Shown here: piece after piece, positions 26,187 to 38,694 of the stretch | How the letters are laid out: each line of letters begins with the position of its first letter | Numbering within the stretch: the stretch's first letter is position 1 | Source: Enterobacter sp. R4-368 | GTDB taxonomy: Bacteria > Pseudomonadota > Gammaproteobacteria > Enterobacterales > Enterobacteriaceae | Assembly: GCF_000410515.1 (NCBI RefSeq) | Contig: NC_021500.1 | Span: 3,100,001 to 3,164,000 of the forward strand | Direction: 5' to 3' | DNA length: 64,000 bases | Made by a program: the position numbers and the translations under genes | The notes under the pieces: model-generated | Databases searched by the model: none | What the model saw: only the letters and a program-made list of their open reading frames with translations | Told to the model about the DNA's origin: nothing

Positions 26187-27212
26187 TTACTTCAGCGCCC
26201 GGGTGCTGCCGCGCAGGATTAATTCACACTCCAGCAAGCGCGAACCGCTGCTTACGTTATGCCCCTGCAACTGCTCCAGCAGCAATAACATGGCTTCGCG
26301 ACCAATCTGATAACGCGGTTGCGAAACGGTGGTCAACGGCGGGTCGCTGAATTCAGCCAGGGAAATGTTATCAAAGCCGATGATCGATAAGTCGTCCGGT
26401 ACTTTCAAACCCCGGCGTTTAGCTTGCGACAGGGCGCCAAGCGCCATCACATCGCTGTGACAGAACACGGCCGTTGGCGGCTTCGGTAGCATCAATAAAT
26501 GATCCAACGCCCGCGCGCCCGCCTCAAAAGTGAAATCGCCGCGCGTGATGTAATGCGGATCAACGGTCACGCCAGAGCGGCGCAGCGCCTGAACATAGCC
26601 CTGCAAGCGGTAATGGCACAGCGGCATCTCTTCCGGACCGGCGATACAACCGATTCGCTGGTGACCCTGTTCCTGCAAATAATTGACGGCATTAAAGGCG
26701 GCGGTCAGGTTATCAATATGCACCGTCGGCAACTCCAGCTCCGGCGCGAATTCGTTAGCCATCACCATTGGCGGCAAATTGCGTTGCTCTTCAATGCTGG
26801 CGTCAAACGGCAAACGCGAGCCGAGCAGCAGCATGCCGTCGATTTGCTTGGTGATAATCAGGTCGATAAAGGTTTTTTCCTGCTGATTTTGATGGGCGCA
26901 GTCGCCAATCAGCACCAGATAGCCGTGTTCCGCGGCGGTCACTTCAATGCCGCGAATAATCTCGCTGAAAAAGGGATCGCAAATATCCGGCACAATCACC
27001 AGCAGTGTGCGTGATTCATTGCGTTTGACGTTGCGTCCCATCGATTGAGGCAAATAACCCACTTCCATTGCCGCTTGTTCCACCCGATTGCGGGTAGCCT
27101 GCGACACTTTTTCCGGGTTCATTAATGCACGTGACACAGTTGCCGTCGAAACCTTTGCTTTCATGGCAACATCTTTCATGGTCGCTGCCGCAACCTGATT
27201 TTTGGGTTTCAC
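26187..27212 (-). CDS. cytR: transcriptional repressor CytR
   Basis: 341 residues, as in E. coli. LacI-family repressor of nucleoside uptake and catabolism genes, induced by cytidine and working cooperatively with CRP. The N-terminal HTH (ATMKDVAMKAKVSTATVSRA) and hinge are followed by a periplasmic-binding-like effector domain. A CRP-like TGTGA-N6-TTGAA sequence lies near 27298-27313 in its upstream region, consistent with known CRP control of cytR in E. coli; that site is weak. Confidence 0.95.
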   Translation of the reverse strand: MKPKNQVAAATMKDVAMKAKVSTATVSRALMNPEKVSQATRNRVEQAAMEVGYLPQSMGRNVKRNESRTLLVIVPDICDPFFSEIIRGIEVTAAEHGYLVLIGDCAHQNQQEKTFIDLIITKQIDGMLLLGSRLPFDASIEEQRNLPPMVMANEFAPELELPTVHIDNLTAAFNAVNYLQEQGHQRIGCIAGPEEMPLCHYRLQGYVQALRRSGVTVDPHYITRGDFTFEAGARALDHLLMLPKPPTAVFCHSDVMALGALSQAKRRGLKVPDDLSIIGFDNISLAEFSDPPLTTVSQPRYQIGREAMLLLLEQLQGHNVSSGSRLLECELILRGSTRALK

Positions 27213-27336
27213 CTTGTTCTCCTCGCTTGCACGGCGCAGGCGTTGTCACATTTTTATCAGATAGTTAAGCGCACCGGTTACAGAATTTTCATGAAAAGTG
27301 TGATGAAAGTTGAATTTTATACGCCGGCTCGCAGCG

Positions 27337-29694
<2,358 letters not shown>

Positions 29695-29736
29695 TTAGGG
29701 CTGGAAGAGCGACGCGGCCTTAAACTGAGGTTTCCC

Positions 29737-29949
29737 ATGAAAAAAGGTATTCACCCGAATTATGTAGCGATTACTGCAACCTGTTCTTGCGGTAACGTGA
29801 TCAAAACCCACTCCACCGTGGGTCACGACCTGAACCTGGACGTATGCGGCAAATGCCACCCGTTCTTTACTGGTAAACAACGTGTTGTTGATACCGGTGG
29901 TCGTGTTGAGCGTTTCAACAAACGCTTCAGCATCCCGGGCAGCAAATAA
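29737..29949 (+). CDS. rpmE: 50S ribosomal protein L31 (zinc-binding form)
   Basis: 70 residues, as in E. coli. Zinc-coordinating cysteines C16, C18, C37 and C40 are present (TCSCGN; CGKCHPF), so this is the C+ paralogue used in zinc-replete cells. ATG 29737 lies in a strongly expressed context with a terminator 13 bases after the stop. In E. coli the next gene is yiiX; here there is none before metJ. Confidence 0.98.
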   Translation: MKKGIHPNYVAITATCSCGNVIKTHSTVGHDLNLDVCGKCHPFFTGKQRVVDTGGRVERFNKRFSIPGSK

Positions 29950-29962
29950 GTTGCCAAAGAAA

Positions 29963-29987
29963 AAAGCGCCGAAAGGCGCTTTTTTTG
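29963..29987 (+). terminator. rpmE terminator
   Basis: AAAGCGCC (29963-29970) and GGCGCTTT (29975-29982) with a GAAA loop, followed by T residues. Confidence 0.88.
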
Positions 29988-30013
29988 TCTCTGCGTTTTG
30001 CCGAAGGGGTGCT

Positions 30014-30068
30014 TTTTTGTGATAAAAGTCACAAAAATATTGCTCTGCTTAAAAAGCGAGCATATGCT
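30014..30068 (+). promoter_or_regulatory. perfect CRP-type palindrome plus sigma-70 promoter
   Basis: TTTTTGTGA (30014-30022) and TCACAAAAA (30029-30037) are perfect 9-base arms around a 6-base spacer, exactly the CRP consensus TGTGA-N6-TCACA. Next come TTGCTC (30040-30045), a 17-base spacer and TATGCT (30063-30068). The CRP centre would be about -50 from a start near 30075, which is not one of the standard class I/II positions, so activation versus repression is open. Confidence 0.55.
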
Positions 30069-30103
30069 TTTCGCCATCCATTCCTGTGACATTGGGCGGA
30101 AAA

Positions 30104-30193
30104 ATGAGCGATTTGCTGACGGCTGTGAAAAACGTATTTATGTCTTACCTGCTCTCGCTGGCGGAAGTGCACCCGGAAGTGACGCGCTTCTGA
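30104..30193 (+). CDS. candidate 29-aa microprotein
   Basis: ATG 30104 (purine stretch GGGCGGAAAA before it) encodes 29 residues: MSDLLTAVKNVFMSYLLSLA followed by EVHPEVTRF. The first two thirds would form an amphipathic helix. It sits between a CRP-type promoter (30014-30068) and a strong terminator (30222-30254), giving a transcript of about 180 nt. The general layout recalls the E. coli dual-function AzuCR RNA, and K..F..Y ... V.P spacing is shared with AzuC, but that resemblance is weak. Translation is unproven; it could also be a non-coding sRNA. Confidence 0.45.
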   Translation: MSDLLTAVKNVFMSYLLSLAEVHPEVTRF

Positions 30194-30221
30194 GTGAGCC
30201 GATAAGATAAACAGATTGAAA

Positions 30222-30254
30222 CAAAAAGGGCGGAAGATATCTTCCGCCCTTTTT
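30222..30254. terminator. bidirectional terminator between the microprotein gene and metJ
   Basis: AAAAAGGGCGGAAG (ending 30236) pairs with CTTCCGCCCTTTTT (starting 30241). A residues on the left and T residues on the right make it work on both strands, for the small plus-strand unit and for metJ. Confidence 0.85.
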
Positions 30255-30262
30255 TGTTGCGA

Positions 30263-30580
30263 TCAGTATTCCCACGTATCCGGGTCGATCCCCAGTTCAC
30301 GCATAATCACTTTCGCCTCTTCCGGGATTTCGTCGCTGCGCTCTTTACGCAGGTCTTCATCGTTCGGCAGGGGTTGACCGGTAAACGCATGCAAAAACGC
30401 TTCACACAACAGCTCGCTGTTGGTGGCGTGACGCAAGTTGTTCACCTGACGACGGGTACGTTCATCGGTGAGGATTTTTAACACCTTAAGAGGAATGGAA
30501 ACCGTAATTTTTTTTACTTGCTCACTCTTCTTGCCGTGCTCAGCGTATGGGCTGATATATTCGCCGCTCCATTCAGCCAT
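30263..30580 (-). CDS. metJ: methionine repressor MetJ
   Basis: 105 residues, essentially identical to E. coli MetJ. It is a ribbon-helix-helix dimer ([20 protein letters not shown]) that uses S-adenosylmethionine as corepressor and binds tandem 8-bp Met boxes. It is divergent from metBL across a shared operator (30758-30789), so it represses itself and metBL. Its 3' end is at the bidirectional terminator at 30222-30254. Confidence 0.98.
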   Translation of the reverse strand: MAEWSGEYISPYAEHGKKSEQVKKITVSIPLKVLKILTDERTRRQVNNLRHATNSELLCEAFLHAFTGQPLPNDEDLRKERSDEIPEEAKVIMRELGIDPDTWEY

Positions 30581-30757
30581 GAGATACCTTTAATCCTCTC
30601 AGTCATTAGTCTAAACCCGGACAGCGCCGGGCCGTAATTCCGCGTAGTTTACCGTAGAGTCAACATGGTGACACGGTGTATCGCTCAGCTACCGGTACTA
30701 AAGCGTATAATTTTAACGGCTATTGTACTTTTGCTCAATCTATACGCAAAGAAGTTT

Positions 30758-30789
30758 AGATGTCCAGATGTATTGACGTCTATTGTCGC
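30758..30789. promoter_or_regulatory. four Met boxes between metJ and metB
   Basis: Tandem 8-mers AGATGTCC, AGATGTAT, TGACGTCT and ATTGTCGC run from 30758 to 30789, variants of the MetJ consensus AGACGTCT. They cover the divergent promoter region, 53 bases before the metB ATG. Confidence 0.88.
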
Positions 30790-30842
30790 AATGTTTACTC
30801 TGTCGTGAGACTTTTCATCCATTAAGCCAGGAAGCCTTCACC

Positions 30843-32003
30843 ATGACGCGTAAACAGGCCACCATCGCAGTGCGTAGCGGATTGAACGATGACGAGCAGT
30901 ACGGTTGCGTTGTCCCGCCTATTCATCTCTCCAGTACTTATAATTTCACCGGCTTTAACGAACCCCGTGCGCATGACTATTCGCGTCGCGGCAACCCAAC
31001 GCGTGATGTGGTACAGCGTGCGCTGGCAGAACTGGAAGGTGGCGCGGGCGCGGTATTGACCAATACCGGCATGTCGGCAATTCATCTGGTGACGACCGTC
31101 TTTCTCAAACCAGGCGATCTGCTGGTTGCGCCGCACGACTGCTATGGCGGTAGCTATCGCCTGTTCGATAGTCTGGCGAAACGCGGTTGCTACCGGGTGA
31201 AATTTGTTGATCAGGGCGATGAGCAGGCATTGAAAGCGGCGCTGGCGGAACAACCGAAGCTGGTGCTGGTCGAAAGCCCAAGCAACCCGCTGTTGCGCGT
31301 TGTGGATATCGCGAAAATCTGCCAGCTTGCGCGTGAAGCTGGCGCAATCAGCGTGGTGGATAATACGTTCCTGAGCCCGGCCCTGCAAAACCCGCTGGCG
31401 CTGGGCGCGGATTTGGTGCTGCACTCCTGCACCAAATATCTCAACGGCCATTCCGATGTAGTGGCGGGCGTGGTGATTGCGAAAGATGAGGCGACTGTCA
31501 CCGAACTGGCATGGTGGGCGAATAACATTGGCGTCACCGGCAGCGCCTTCGACAGCTATCTGCTGTTGCGCGGTCTGCGTACGTTGTCGCCGCGCATGGA
31601 AGTGGCGCAGCGTAATGCTCAGGCGATCGTCGATTTCCTGCAAAAACAGCCGTTGGTGAAAAAACTGTACCACCCGTCTCTGCCGGATAATCAGGGGCAT
31701 GAGATTGCTGCGCGTCAACAAAAAGGCTTTGGCGCGATGTTAAGTTTTGAGCTGGATGGCGACGAACAAACGCTGCGTCGTTTCTTAAGTGGTCTATCGT
31801 TGTTTACGCTGGCGGAATCATTAGGCGGGGTTGAAAGTTTAATCTCCCACGCCGCGACAATGACCCACGCAGGCATGGCGCCGGAAGCGCGCGCCGCAGC
31901 GGGAATTTCTGAGACGCTATTGCGTATCTCAACCGGTATTGAAGACAGTGAAGATCTAATTGCCGATCTGGAAAATGGCTTCCGGGTCGCAGCTGAGGGG
32001 TAA
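30843..32003 (+). CDS. metB: cystathionine gamma-synthase
   Basis: 386 residues, as in E. coli, from ATG 30843 (MTRKQATIAVRSGLNDDEQYG); an upstream in-frame extension overlaps the Met boxes. This PLP enzyme joins O-succinylhomoserine and cysteine to make cystathionine. The PLP lysine is K198 in HSCTKYLNGH, and YSRRGNPTRD and ESPSNPLLRV are standard family motifs. It forms an operon with metL, 2 bases downstream, repressed by MetJ. Confidence 0.98.
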   Translation: MTRKQATIAVRSGLNDDEQYGCVVPPIHLSSTYNFTGFNEPRAHDYSRRGNPTRDVVQRALAELEGGAGAVLTNTGMSAIHLVTTVFLKPGDLLVAPHDCYGGSYRLFDSLAKRGCYRVKFVDQGDEQALKAALAEQPKLVLVESPSNPLLRVVDIAKICQLAREAGAISVVDNTFLSPALQNPLALGADLVLHSCTKYLNGHSDVVAGVVIAKDEATVTELAWWANNIGVTGSAFDSYLLLRGLRTLSPRMEVAQRNAQAIVDFLQKQPLVKKLYHPSLPDNQGHEIAARQQKGFGAMLSFELDGDEQTLRRFLSGLSLFTLAESLGGVESLISHAATMTHAGMAPEARAAAGISETLLRISTGIEDSEDLIADLENGFRVAAEG

Positions 32004-32005
32004 AC

Positions 32006-34438
32006 ATGAGTGTGATTGCGCAGGCAGGGACGAAGGCTCGTCAGCTGCACAAATTTGGTGGGAGTAGTCTGGCGGATGTGAAATGTTACCTGCGTGTCGC
32101 AGGGATCATGGCGGAGTATTCACAACCGGGCGACATGATGGTTGTCTCGGCCGCAGGCAGCACCACCAACCAGCTGATCAACTGGCTGAAATTGAGCCAG
32201 ACTGACAGGCTTTCTGCGCATCAGGTTCAACAATCGCTGCGTCGTTACCAGAGTGATTTAATCAGCGGGCTGTTGCCCGCCGCTATCGCTGACGGTCTGA
32301 CCAGCGAGTTTATTCACGACCTTGAACATTTGGCGGTGCTGCTGGATGGCGGCATCACCGACGCGGTTTACGCCGAAGTAGTTGGCCATGGTGAAATCTG
32401 GTCAGCGCGTTTAATGGCCGCCGTGCTGAACCAGCAAGGTCTGGATGCCGCCTGGCTGGATGCCCGCGATTTCCTGCGTGCCGAACGCGCGGCACAGCCG
32501 CAGGTAAATGAAGGTGCGTCTTATCCGCTGCTGCAACAACAGCTGGCGCAGTATCCGGGCAAACGTATTGTGGTGACGGGCTTTATCAGCCGCAACGAAG
32601 CCGGTGAAACTGTGTTGTTGGGACGTAACGGTTCGGACTACTCGGCCACGCAAATTGGCGCGCTGGGCGATGTTACCCGCGTAACCATCTGGAGTGACGT
32701 GGCCGGTGTTTACAGCGCGGACCCGCGTAAGGTGAAAGATGCCTGCCTGTTACCGCTGCTGCGCCTTGATGAAGCCAGCGAGCTGGCACGTCTGGCGGCA
32801 CCGGTGCTGCATGCGCGCACGCTACAACCGGTCTCCGGCAGCAATATCGATCTGCAATTGCGCTGTAGTTACCACCCGGAACAGGGGTCGACACGCATTG
32901 AACGTGTGCTGGCTTCCGGCACCGGGGCGCGGATTGTCACCAGCCATGATGACGTCTGCCTGATTGAATTCGTTGTACCGTCCGGGCAGGACTTCAAACT
33001 GGCGCACAAAGAGATTGACCTGATCCTTAAACGTGCGCAGGTACGCCCGCTGGCGGTTGGCGCACATGCTGACCGCAACCTGCTGCAGCTTTGCTACACC
33101 TCGGAAGTGGTTGATAGCGTCTTTAAACTGCTTGATGAAGCCGGTTTGCCGGGCGAATTGCGTTTGCGTCAGGGGCTGGCGCTGGTAGCGATGGTTGGTG
33201 CGGGTGTTTGTCGCAATCCGTTGCACAGCCACCGTTTCTGGCAGCAGCTTAAAGGCCAGCCAGTGGAGTTTATCTGGCAATCTGACGAAGGTATTAGCCT
33301 GGTCGCCGTGCTGCGCGTTGGCCCAACGGAAAGCCTTATTCAGGGGCTGCACCAGTCGCTGTTCCGCGCGGAGAAACGCATAGGTCTGGTGCTGTTTGGT
33401 AAAGGCAATATTGGTTCCCGCTGGCTGGAGCTGTTCTCGCGCGAGCAGAGCGCGTTGTCGGCGCGTACCGGTTTTGAATTTGTGCTGGCGGGCGTGGTGG
33501 ATAGCCGCCGCAGTTTGCTGAGCTATGAAGGGCTGGATGCCAGCCGTGCGCTGGCGTTCTTTAATGATGAAGCGGTAGAGCAGGATGAGGAGTCGCTGTT
33601 TTTGTGGATGCGCGCCCATCCGTACGACGATCTGGTGGTGCTGGATGTCACCGCAAGCTCGCAGCTGGCGGAGCAGTATCTGGATTTCGCCAGCCACGGC
33701 TTCCATGTGATCAGCGCCAACAAACTGGCCGGAGCCAGCACAACCGATACCTATCGTCAGATCCACGATGCGTTCGAAAAAACCGGTCGCCGCTGGTTGT
33801 ATAACGCCACTGTTGGCGCCGGTCTGCCGGTGAATCATACCGTGCGCGATCTGCGTGAAAGCGGTGATTCGATTCTGGCGATCAGCGGAATTTTCTCCGG
33901 TACGCTCTCCTGGCTGTTCCTGCAATTCGACGGCACCGTGCCGTTTACCGATTTAGTGGATCAGGCCTGGCAGCAAGGGTTGACCGAGCCGGATCCGCGC
34001 GTTGACCTTTCCGGCAAAGATGTGATGCGCAAGCTGGTGATCCTCGCCCGCGAGGCGGGCTACGATATCGAACCAGACCAGGTGCGCGTAGAGTCTTTAG
34101 TGCCTGCGGGTTGCGAAGAGGGATCGGTCGATCACTTCTTTGAAAATGGCGATGAGCTGAATGAACAGATGGTGCAGCGCCTGGAAGCCGCCCGTGAAAT
34201 GGGGCTGGTGCTGCGTTATGTGGCGCGTTTTGATGCCAACGGTAAAGCGCGCGTCGGCGTCGAGGCCGTTCGGCCGGAACACCCGCTGGCGGCGGTTTTG
34301 CCGGGGGATAATGTTTTTGCCATTGAAAGCCGCTGGTACCGCGATAACCCGCTGGTGATCCGCGGGCCGGGCGCGGGGCGCGATGTGACCGCTGGCGCTA
34401 TCCAGTCGGATATCAATCGCCTCGCACAGTTACTGTAA
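32006..34438 (+). CDS. metL: aspartokinase II / homoserine dehydrogenase II
   Basis: 810 residues, as in E. coli. Bifunctional: an N-terminal aspartokinase domain (KFGGSSLADVKCYL near residues 16-29; GRNGSDYSATQIG) and a C-terminal homoserine dehydrogenase (NAD(P)-binding LVLFGKGNIGSRWLELF; GTLSWLF; DLSGKDVMRKLVILARE). It feeds methionine synthesis and, unlike ThrA, is controlled by MetJ repression rather than feedback. Starts 2 bases after metB. Confidence 0.98.
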   Translation: MSVIAQAGTKARQLHKFGGSSLADVKCYLRVAGIMAEYSQPGDMMVVSAAGSTTNQLINWLKLSQTDRLSAHQVQQSLRRYQSDLISGLLPAAIADGLTSEFIHDLEHLAVLLDGGITDAVYAEVVGHGEIWSARLMAAVLNQQGLDAAWLDARDFLRAERAAQPQVNEGASYPLLQQQLAQYPGKRIVVTGFISRNEAGETVLLGRNGSDYSATQIGALGDVTRVTIWSDVAGVYSADPRKVKDACLLPLLRLDEASELARLAAPVLHARTLQPVSGSNIDLQLRCSYHPEQGSTRIERVLASGTGARIVTSHDDVCLIEFVVPSGQDFKLAHKEIDLILKRAQVRPLAVGAHADRNLLQLCYTSEVVDSVFKLLDEAGLPGELRLRQGLALVAMVGAGVCRNPLHSHRFWQQLKGQPVEFIWQSDEGISLVAVLRVGPTESLIQGLHQSLFRAEKRIGLVLFGKGNIGSRWLELFSREQSALSARTGFEFVLAGVVDSRRSLLSYEGLDASRALAFFNDEAVEQDEESLFLWMRAHPYDDLVVLDVTASSQLAEQYLDFASHGFHVISANKLAGASTTDTYRQIHDAFEKTGRRWLYNATVGAGLPVNHTVRDLRESGDSILAISGIFSGTLSWLFLQFDGTVPFTDLVDQAWQQGLTEPDPRVDLSGKDVMRKLVILAREAGYDIEPDQVRVESLVPAGCEEGSVDHFFENGDELNEQMVQRLEAAREMGLVLRYVARFDANGKARVGVEAVRPEHPLAAVLPGDNVFAIESRWYRDNPLVIRGPGAGRDVTAGAIQSDINRLAQLL

Positions 34439-34450
34439 TTCCTTTCTTTT

Positions 34451-34476
34451 ATCCTCTCCCGGGACAGGGAGAGGAT
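34451..34476. repeat. CCTCTCCC-type palindrome after metL
   Basis: ATCCTCTCCC (34451-34460) and GGGAGAGGAT (34467-34476) around a 6-base loop, 12 bases after the metL stop. There is no T-tract on the right; it may form the 3' end of the metBL message. Confidence 0.6.
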
Positions 34477-34572
34477 GCTGTGCGGCATCATGAACTTTTT
34501 TCATCTTCGCTGAACATTCCTCACACAGAATAGTGATTTTCCTGTTGACGCCCCGATCGTTTTCCGTCATTT

Positions 34573-34604
34573 TTACATCTGGACGTCTAAACGTATAGAA
34601 GTTC
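34573..34604. promoter_or_regulatory. Met boxes upstream of metF
   Basis: Four tandem 8-mers TTACATCT, GGACGTCT, AAACGTAT and AGAAGTTC, 42 bases before the metF ATG. The second matches the MetJ consensus best. Confidence 0.85.
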
Positions 34605-34642
34605 ACAAAACAACAGACAATGACACGCGATTGATGAGGTAA

Positions 34643-35536
<894 letters not shown>

Positions 35537-35564
35537 GAATCCTTGCAGTGGAAAAATTAAAGAA

Positions 35565-35590
35565 AAGCCGGATTGCGATCCGGCTTTTTT
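35565..35590 (+). terminator. metF terminator
   Basis: AAGCCGGAT (35565-35573) and ATCCGGCTT (35578-35586), then T residues to 35590. Confidence 0.87.
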
Positions 35591-35750
35591 ATGGCTGACT
35601 GAAAACCACGCCTTATGCGCGTGGTCATCAACCGATTTTAGCTCTGCCTTGTTTTGGATTTACATCTCACAGGGTTGGCAGAGACGCTTTTTAGGCGCTT
35701 GATACTCCCCGTGAGGGCGCAATCAGAGCCACCCACTGTAAACCTGAGCG

Positions 35751-36854
35751 CTATTCCCACTCTTCAAGAAAACGCTGCCCGTACTGATCGGCTACCAGTA
35801 GCGCGGCATAGACCTGATCCGCTGTCGCACCGCCCGGCATATTGTGAATGGTTTCCCCTTGTGCACAGGCAGCCTGCGCCACGATGCGCATTTTCTCTGG
35901 AATGTCAGTTTTAATCCCCAGTTGCGCCAGCGTAATTGGCAAACCCACGGTATGACACAGGGCGGCGACGGTTTCGATCTCTTCCAGCGGCGCGTTTTCC
36001 AGTACCAGTTGAGTTAAGGTGCCAAACGCCACTTTTTCGCCATGGTAGTAATGATGCGCTTCCGGAATTGCCGTGATGCCGTTATGAATGGCGTGTGCTG
36101 CCGCCAGACCGCCACTCTCAAAACCGACACCGCTGAGGTAGGTATTGGCTTCCACCACGCGCTCCAGCGCAGGCGTCACCACATGCTGTTCGGCGGCGAA
36201 CATCGCTTTTTCACCCTCTTCAAGTAGCGTGTTGTAACACAGCTCCGCCAGCGCGAGGGCGGATTGCGTACATTGACCGCCCGCCATGGTTTTTGCGCCG
36301 CTGCGTGAACAAGCACGCGCTTCAAACCAGGTCGAGAGTGCATCACCGATCCCGGCTGCCAGCAAACGCGCAGGGGCTCCGGCGACAATTTTGGTGTCGA
36401 CAATCACCCGATCCGGGTTGTTGGGCAGCAGCAAATAACGGTCGAACTCACCACTGTCGGTGTAGATAACCGACAGCGCGCTACAGGGCGCATCGGTCGA
36501 TGCGATAGTGGGGGCAATCGCCACCGGCACGTGCATGAAATGCGCCAGTGCTTTGGCAGTATCCAGCGTTTTACCGCCACCGATGCCGAGTACCGCGCCG
36601 CAGCGGGCGCTTTCTGCCACACCGCGCAGCCGGTCAATTTCGTTTTGTGAACATTCGCCGCCGAACGGCGCGATTTCGCAGGCCAGCCCGGCATCCACCA
36701 GGCTTTTTTGCAGCGTTTCCTGCGCAAAACCGAGAACAAATTTGTCACCGACCACCAGCCAGCGATCGGCCAGCGGTTTGAGATAGTCACCGAGGCGGGT
36801 GATAACGTCTGCACCCTGGATATACTTGCCCGGCGACTGAATGATGCGGTCCAT
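35751..36854 (-). CDS. gldA: glycerol dehydrogenase
   Basis: 367 residues, as in E. coli. Zn-dependent, NAD-linked oxidation of glycerol to dihydroxyacetone, also active on hydroxyacetone and related compounds. NAD-binding [13 protein letters not shown], phosphate-loop [16 protein letters not shown], and the metal ligands in DALSTWFEA (Asp), AAAHAIHNG (His) and [14 protein letters not shown] (His) are all present. It lies 11 bases downstream of fsaB on the same strand. Confidence 0.96.
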   Translation of the reverse strand: MDRIIQSPGKYIQGADVITRLGDYLKPLADRWLVVGDKFVLGFAQETLQKSLVDAGLACEIAPFGGECSQNEIDRLRGVAESARCGAVLGIGGGKTLDTAKALAHFMHVPVAIAPTIASTDAPCSALSVIYTDSGEFDRYLLLPNNPDRVIVDTKIVAGAPARLLAAGIGDALSTWFEARACSRSGAKTMAGGQCTQSALALAELCYNTLLEEGEKAMFAAEQHVVTPALERVVEANTYLSGVGFESGGLAAAHAIHNGITAIPEAHHYYHGEKVAFGTLTQLVLENAPLEEIETVAALCHTVGLPITLAQLGIKTDIPEKMRIVAQAACAQGETIHNMPGGATADQVYAALLVADQYGQRFLEEWE

Positions 36855-36865
36855 ATACTACCTCC

Positions 36866-37528
36866 TTACAGGTTGAGGTTGCCAAAAGCTGTTTTCCAGT
36901 CCTGTTCAAACTTCTCAATGGCTGACTCTACTGCGGGTGTATTGAGCATTTGTTGCGCTACATCTAATGGGAGCGTGATCGCTTCGCATCCGACCAACAA
37001 ACACTCCAGTGCCTGGCGCGGCGTTTTAAAACTCGCGGCCAGCACTTTGCTCTCTGGCGCATGGAGTTTCAGCAGGGTTTGCAGCTCCTGCACCATGCGG
37101 ATCCCGTCTCCGCCCTGTGCATCGACGCGGTTAACATACGGGGCGACATATTTTGCGCCAGCCAGCGCGGCAAGCAGCCCCTGCGCGGCGCTGTAAACTG
37201 CCGTACCCAGCGTGACAATGCCCTCTTTTTTCAGTTGTTTGATGGCGGCTAGGCCTTCAGCAGTGACCGGAATTTTGACCACAATATCCGGCACGGCGTT
37301 ATTGAGGCGTTTGGCCTCTGCCACCATGCCATCCGCTTCGCGGCTCATCACCTGGGCAAACAGCGTTCCTTGTGGGCCAATAACGCGCTGCAGGCGTGGC
37401 AATACGTCCCAGAGGGAGTCTTTACCGGCGGCGATAATGCTCGGATTGGTGGTTACACCCGCCAGCGGGTAAATCCGCGCCAGGCGCTCCACTTCCGCTA
37501 CGTTTGCGGTGTCGAGATACAGTTCCAT
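36866..37528 (-). CDS. fsaB: fructose-6-phosphate aldolase (FsaB/TalC type)
   Basis: 220 residues from ATG 37528 ([16 protein letters not shown]); a tandem ATG at 37531 is too close to the GAGGA site. Small transaldolase-like class I aldolase that cleaves fructose 6-phosphate to dihydroxyacetone and glyceraldehyde 3-phosphate. The Schiff-base lysine lies in VVKIPVT (about residue 85). Pairing with gldA suggests dihydroxyacetone metabolism. In E. coli ptsA and frw genes lie between fsaB and yijO; here they are missing. Confidence 0.93.
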   Translation of the reverse strand: MELYLDTANVAEVERLARIYPLAGVTTNPSIIAAGKDSLWDVLPRLQRVIGPQGTLFAQVMSREADGMVAEAKRLNNAVPDIVVKIPVTAEGLAAIKQLKKEGIVTLGTAVYSAAQGLLAALAGAKYVAPYVNRVDAQGGDGIRMVQELQTLLKLHAPESKVLAASFKTPRQALECLLVGCEAITLPLDVAQQMLNTPAVESAIEKFEQDWKTAFGNLNL

Positions 37529-37741
37529 CATGCTTCCTCATATAGCGTTTCTGCACACAGCATAAGAGCGCGGGTTGTGTGCTCGCCATATAACAAATCT
37601 GCCAAACACTGGACAAATGTGATCGAGAGGGCAAAGTGCGAGCTGGCTCACAAGTTGTGTGATAGCAGATGAAAAGAGGCGTTGTAGAGTGATCTTGAAA
37701 CAAAAGTGGTTTTTTTAACGTACAAAAATCCAGTGATGGCA

Positions 37742-38602
37742 TTATTCGTCCAGCGGGGACTTTTCGCTGAGATGGCTGTGATACTGCTGGCGGTATTCCG
37801 AGGGGGAGCGTTCCGTGTTTTTACGAAACAGGCGGCAGAAGTAATTACTGTCAACAAACCCGCAACTGTGCGCCACTTCTTTCACTTTTAAATCGTACCC
37901 TTTGAGCAGCGTTTTAGCGTGCTCCAGCCGGGTATGAGTCAGATATTCGTTGAAGCCAACAGAACCGGTTTTCTGAAACAGATGCGACAGGTAATTGGGT
38001 GAGATATAAAACGCCTGCGCCACCGATTCACGCGTGAGCGGCAAAGCGTAATTTTCGTCGATATAGTCGCGAACAGCTTCGAACAGCGCCTGACTGCGCG
38101 ATGCGGTTTGGATCTGGCTACCAAGCAAGTCATGACAGTGGCTGAGCAGGCTGGTGACAATCAGACGTGCGGTTTGCTGTTCGTGCGGCTGCATCTGCAT
38201 TTCATGCAGCGTTTGCAGCAAGAAAGAGCCGACGCGCGGGCCGCGACGCGCAACATGTTGTTTCGCCAGGTTTTGCAGCATTGCGCCATCCCACTGCGTG
38301 ACGTTAAAACTGAGCTGTTGCTTGCCAAACAGCACGCTTAATGTGGTGGCCGGTAGCTGCCATTGTGGGTGATTCCAGCTACCTGCGGGAACATACAGCA
38401 CGTCGTGCTGCGACATCCGCGCGGTTTCACCGTTGATCCCCGTATCGGTCACCGTTCCTTCCAGCACAATTTCCAGACGCGGGAAATCTACCTGGCAGGC
38501 CTGCGCAGGCGCGGTTCCGGTCACGCCTACAAAGTATATCTGCCGTAGCGGGGCCGGGCCGTTTATCAGGCGCGAGATAAGATGGCTGACATCGAGACTC
38601 AT
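37742..38602 (-). CDS. yijO: YijO, AraC-family transcriptional regulator
   Basis: 286 residues. The C-terminal pair of helix-turn-helix motifs is clear (ALPLTRESVAQAFYISPNYLSHLF and VKEVAHSCGFVDSNYFCRLFRK, split here). The N-terminal half is a cupin-like sensor domain of unknown ligand. The order yijO-ppc matches E. coli. Targets are not known. Neighbouring fsaB-gldA are candidate targets by position, which is inference. Confidence 0.9.
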   Translation of the reverse strand: MSLDVSHLISRLINGPAPLRQIYFVGVTGTAPAQACQVDFPRLEIVLEGTVTDTGINGETARMSQHDVLYVPAGSWNHPQWQLPATTLSVLFGKQQLSFNVTQWDGAMLQNLAKQHVARRGPRVGSFLLQTLHEMQMQPHEQQTARLIVTSLLSHCHDLLGSQIQTASRSQALFEAVRDYIDENYALPLTRESVAQAFYISPNYLSHLFQKTGSVGFNEYLTHTRLEHAKTLLKGYDLKVKEVAHSCGFVDSNYFCRLFRKNTERSPSEYRQQYHSHLSEKSPLDE

Positions 38603-38694
38603 AATGTCCCTTTGGTTGCTGGCGAAGGGACAACCTTAACTGGCAGGATCAAAAAAGGCCACAACCAGTGTGGCCTTTTGCGATGATAGCGAAA

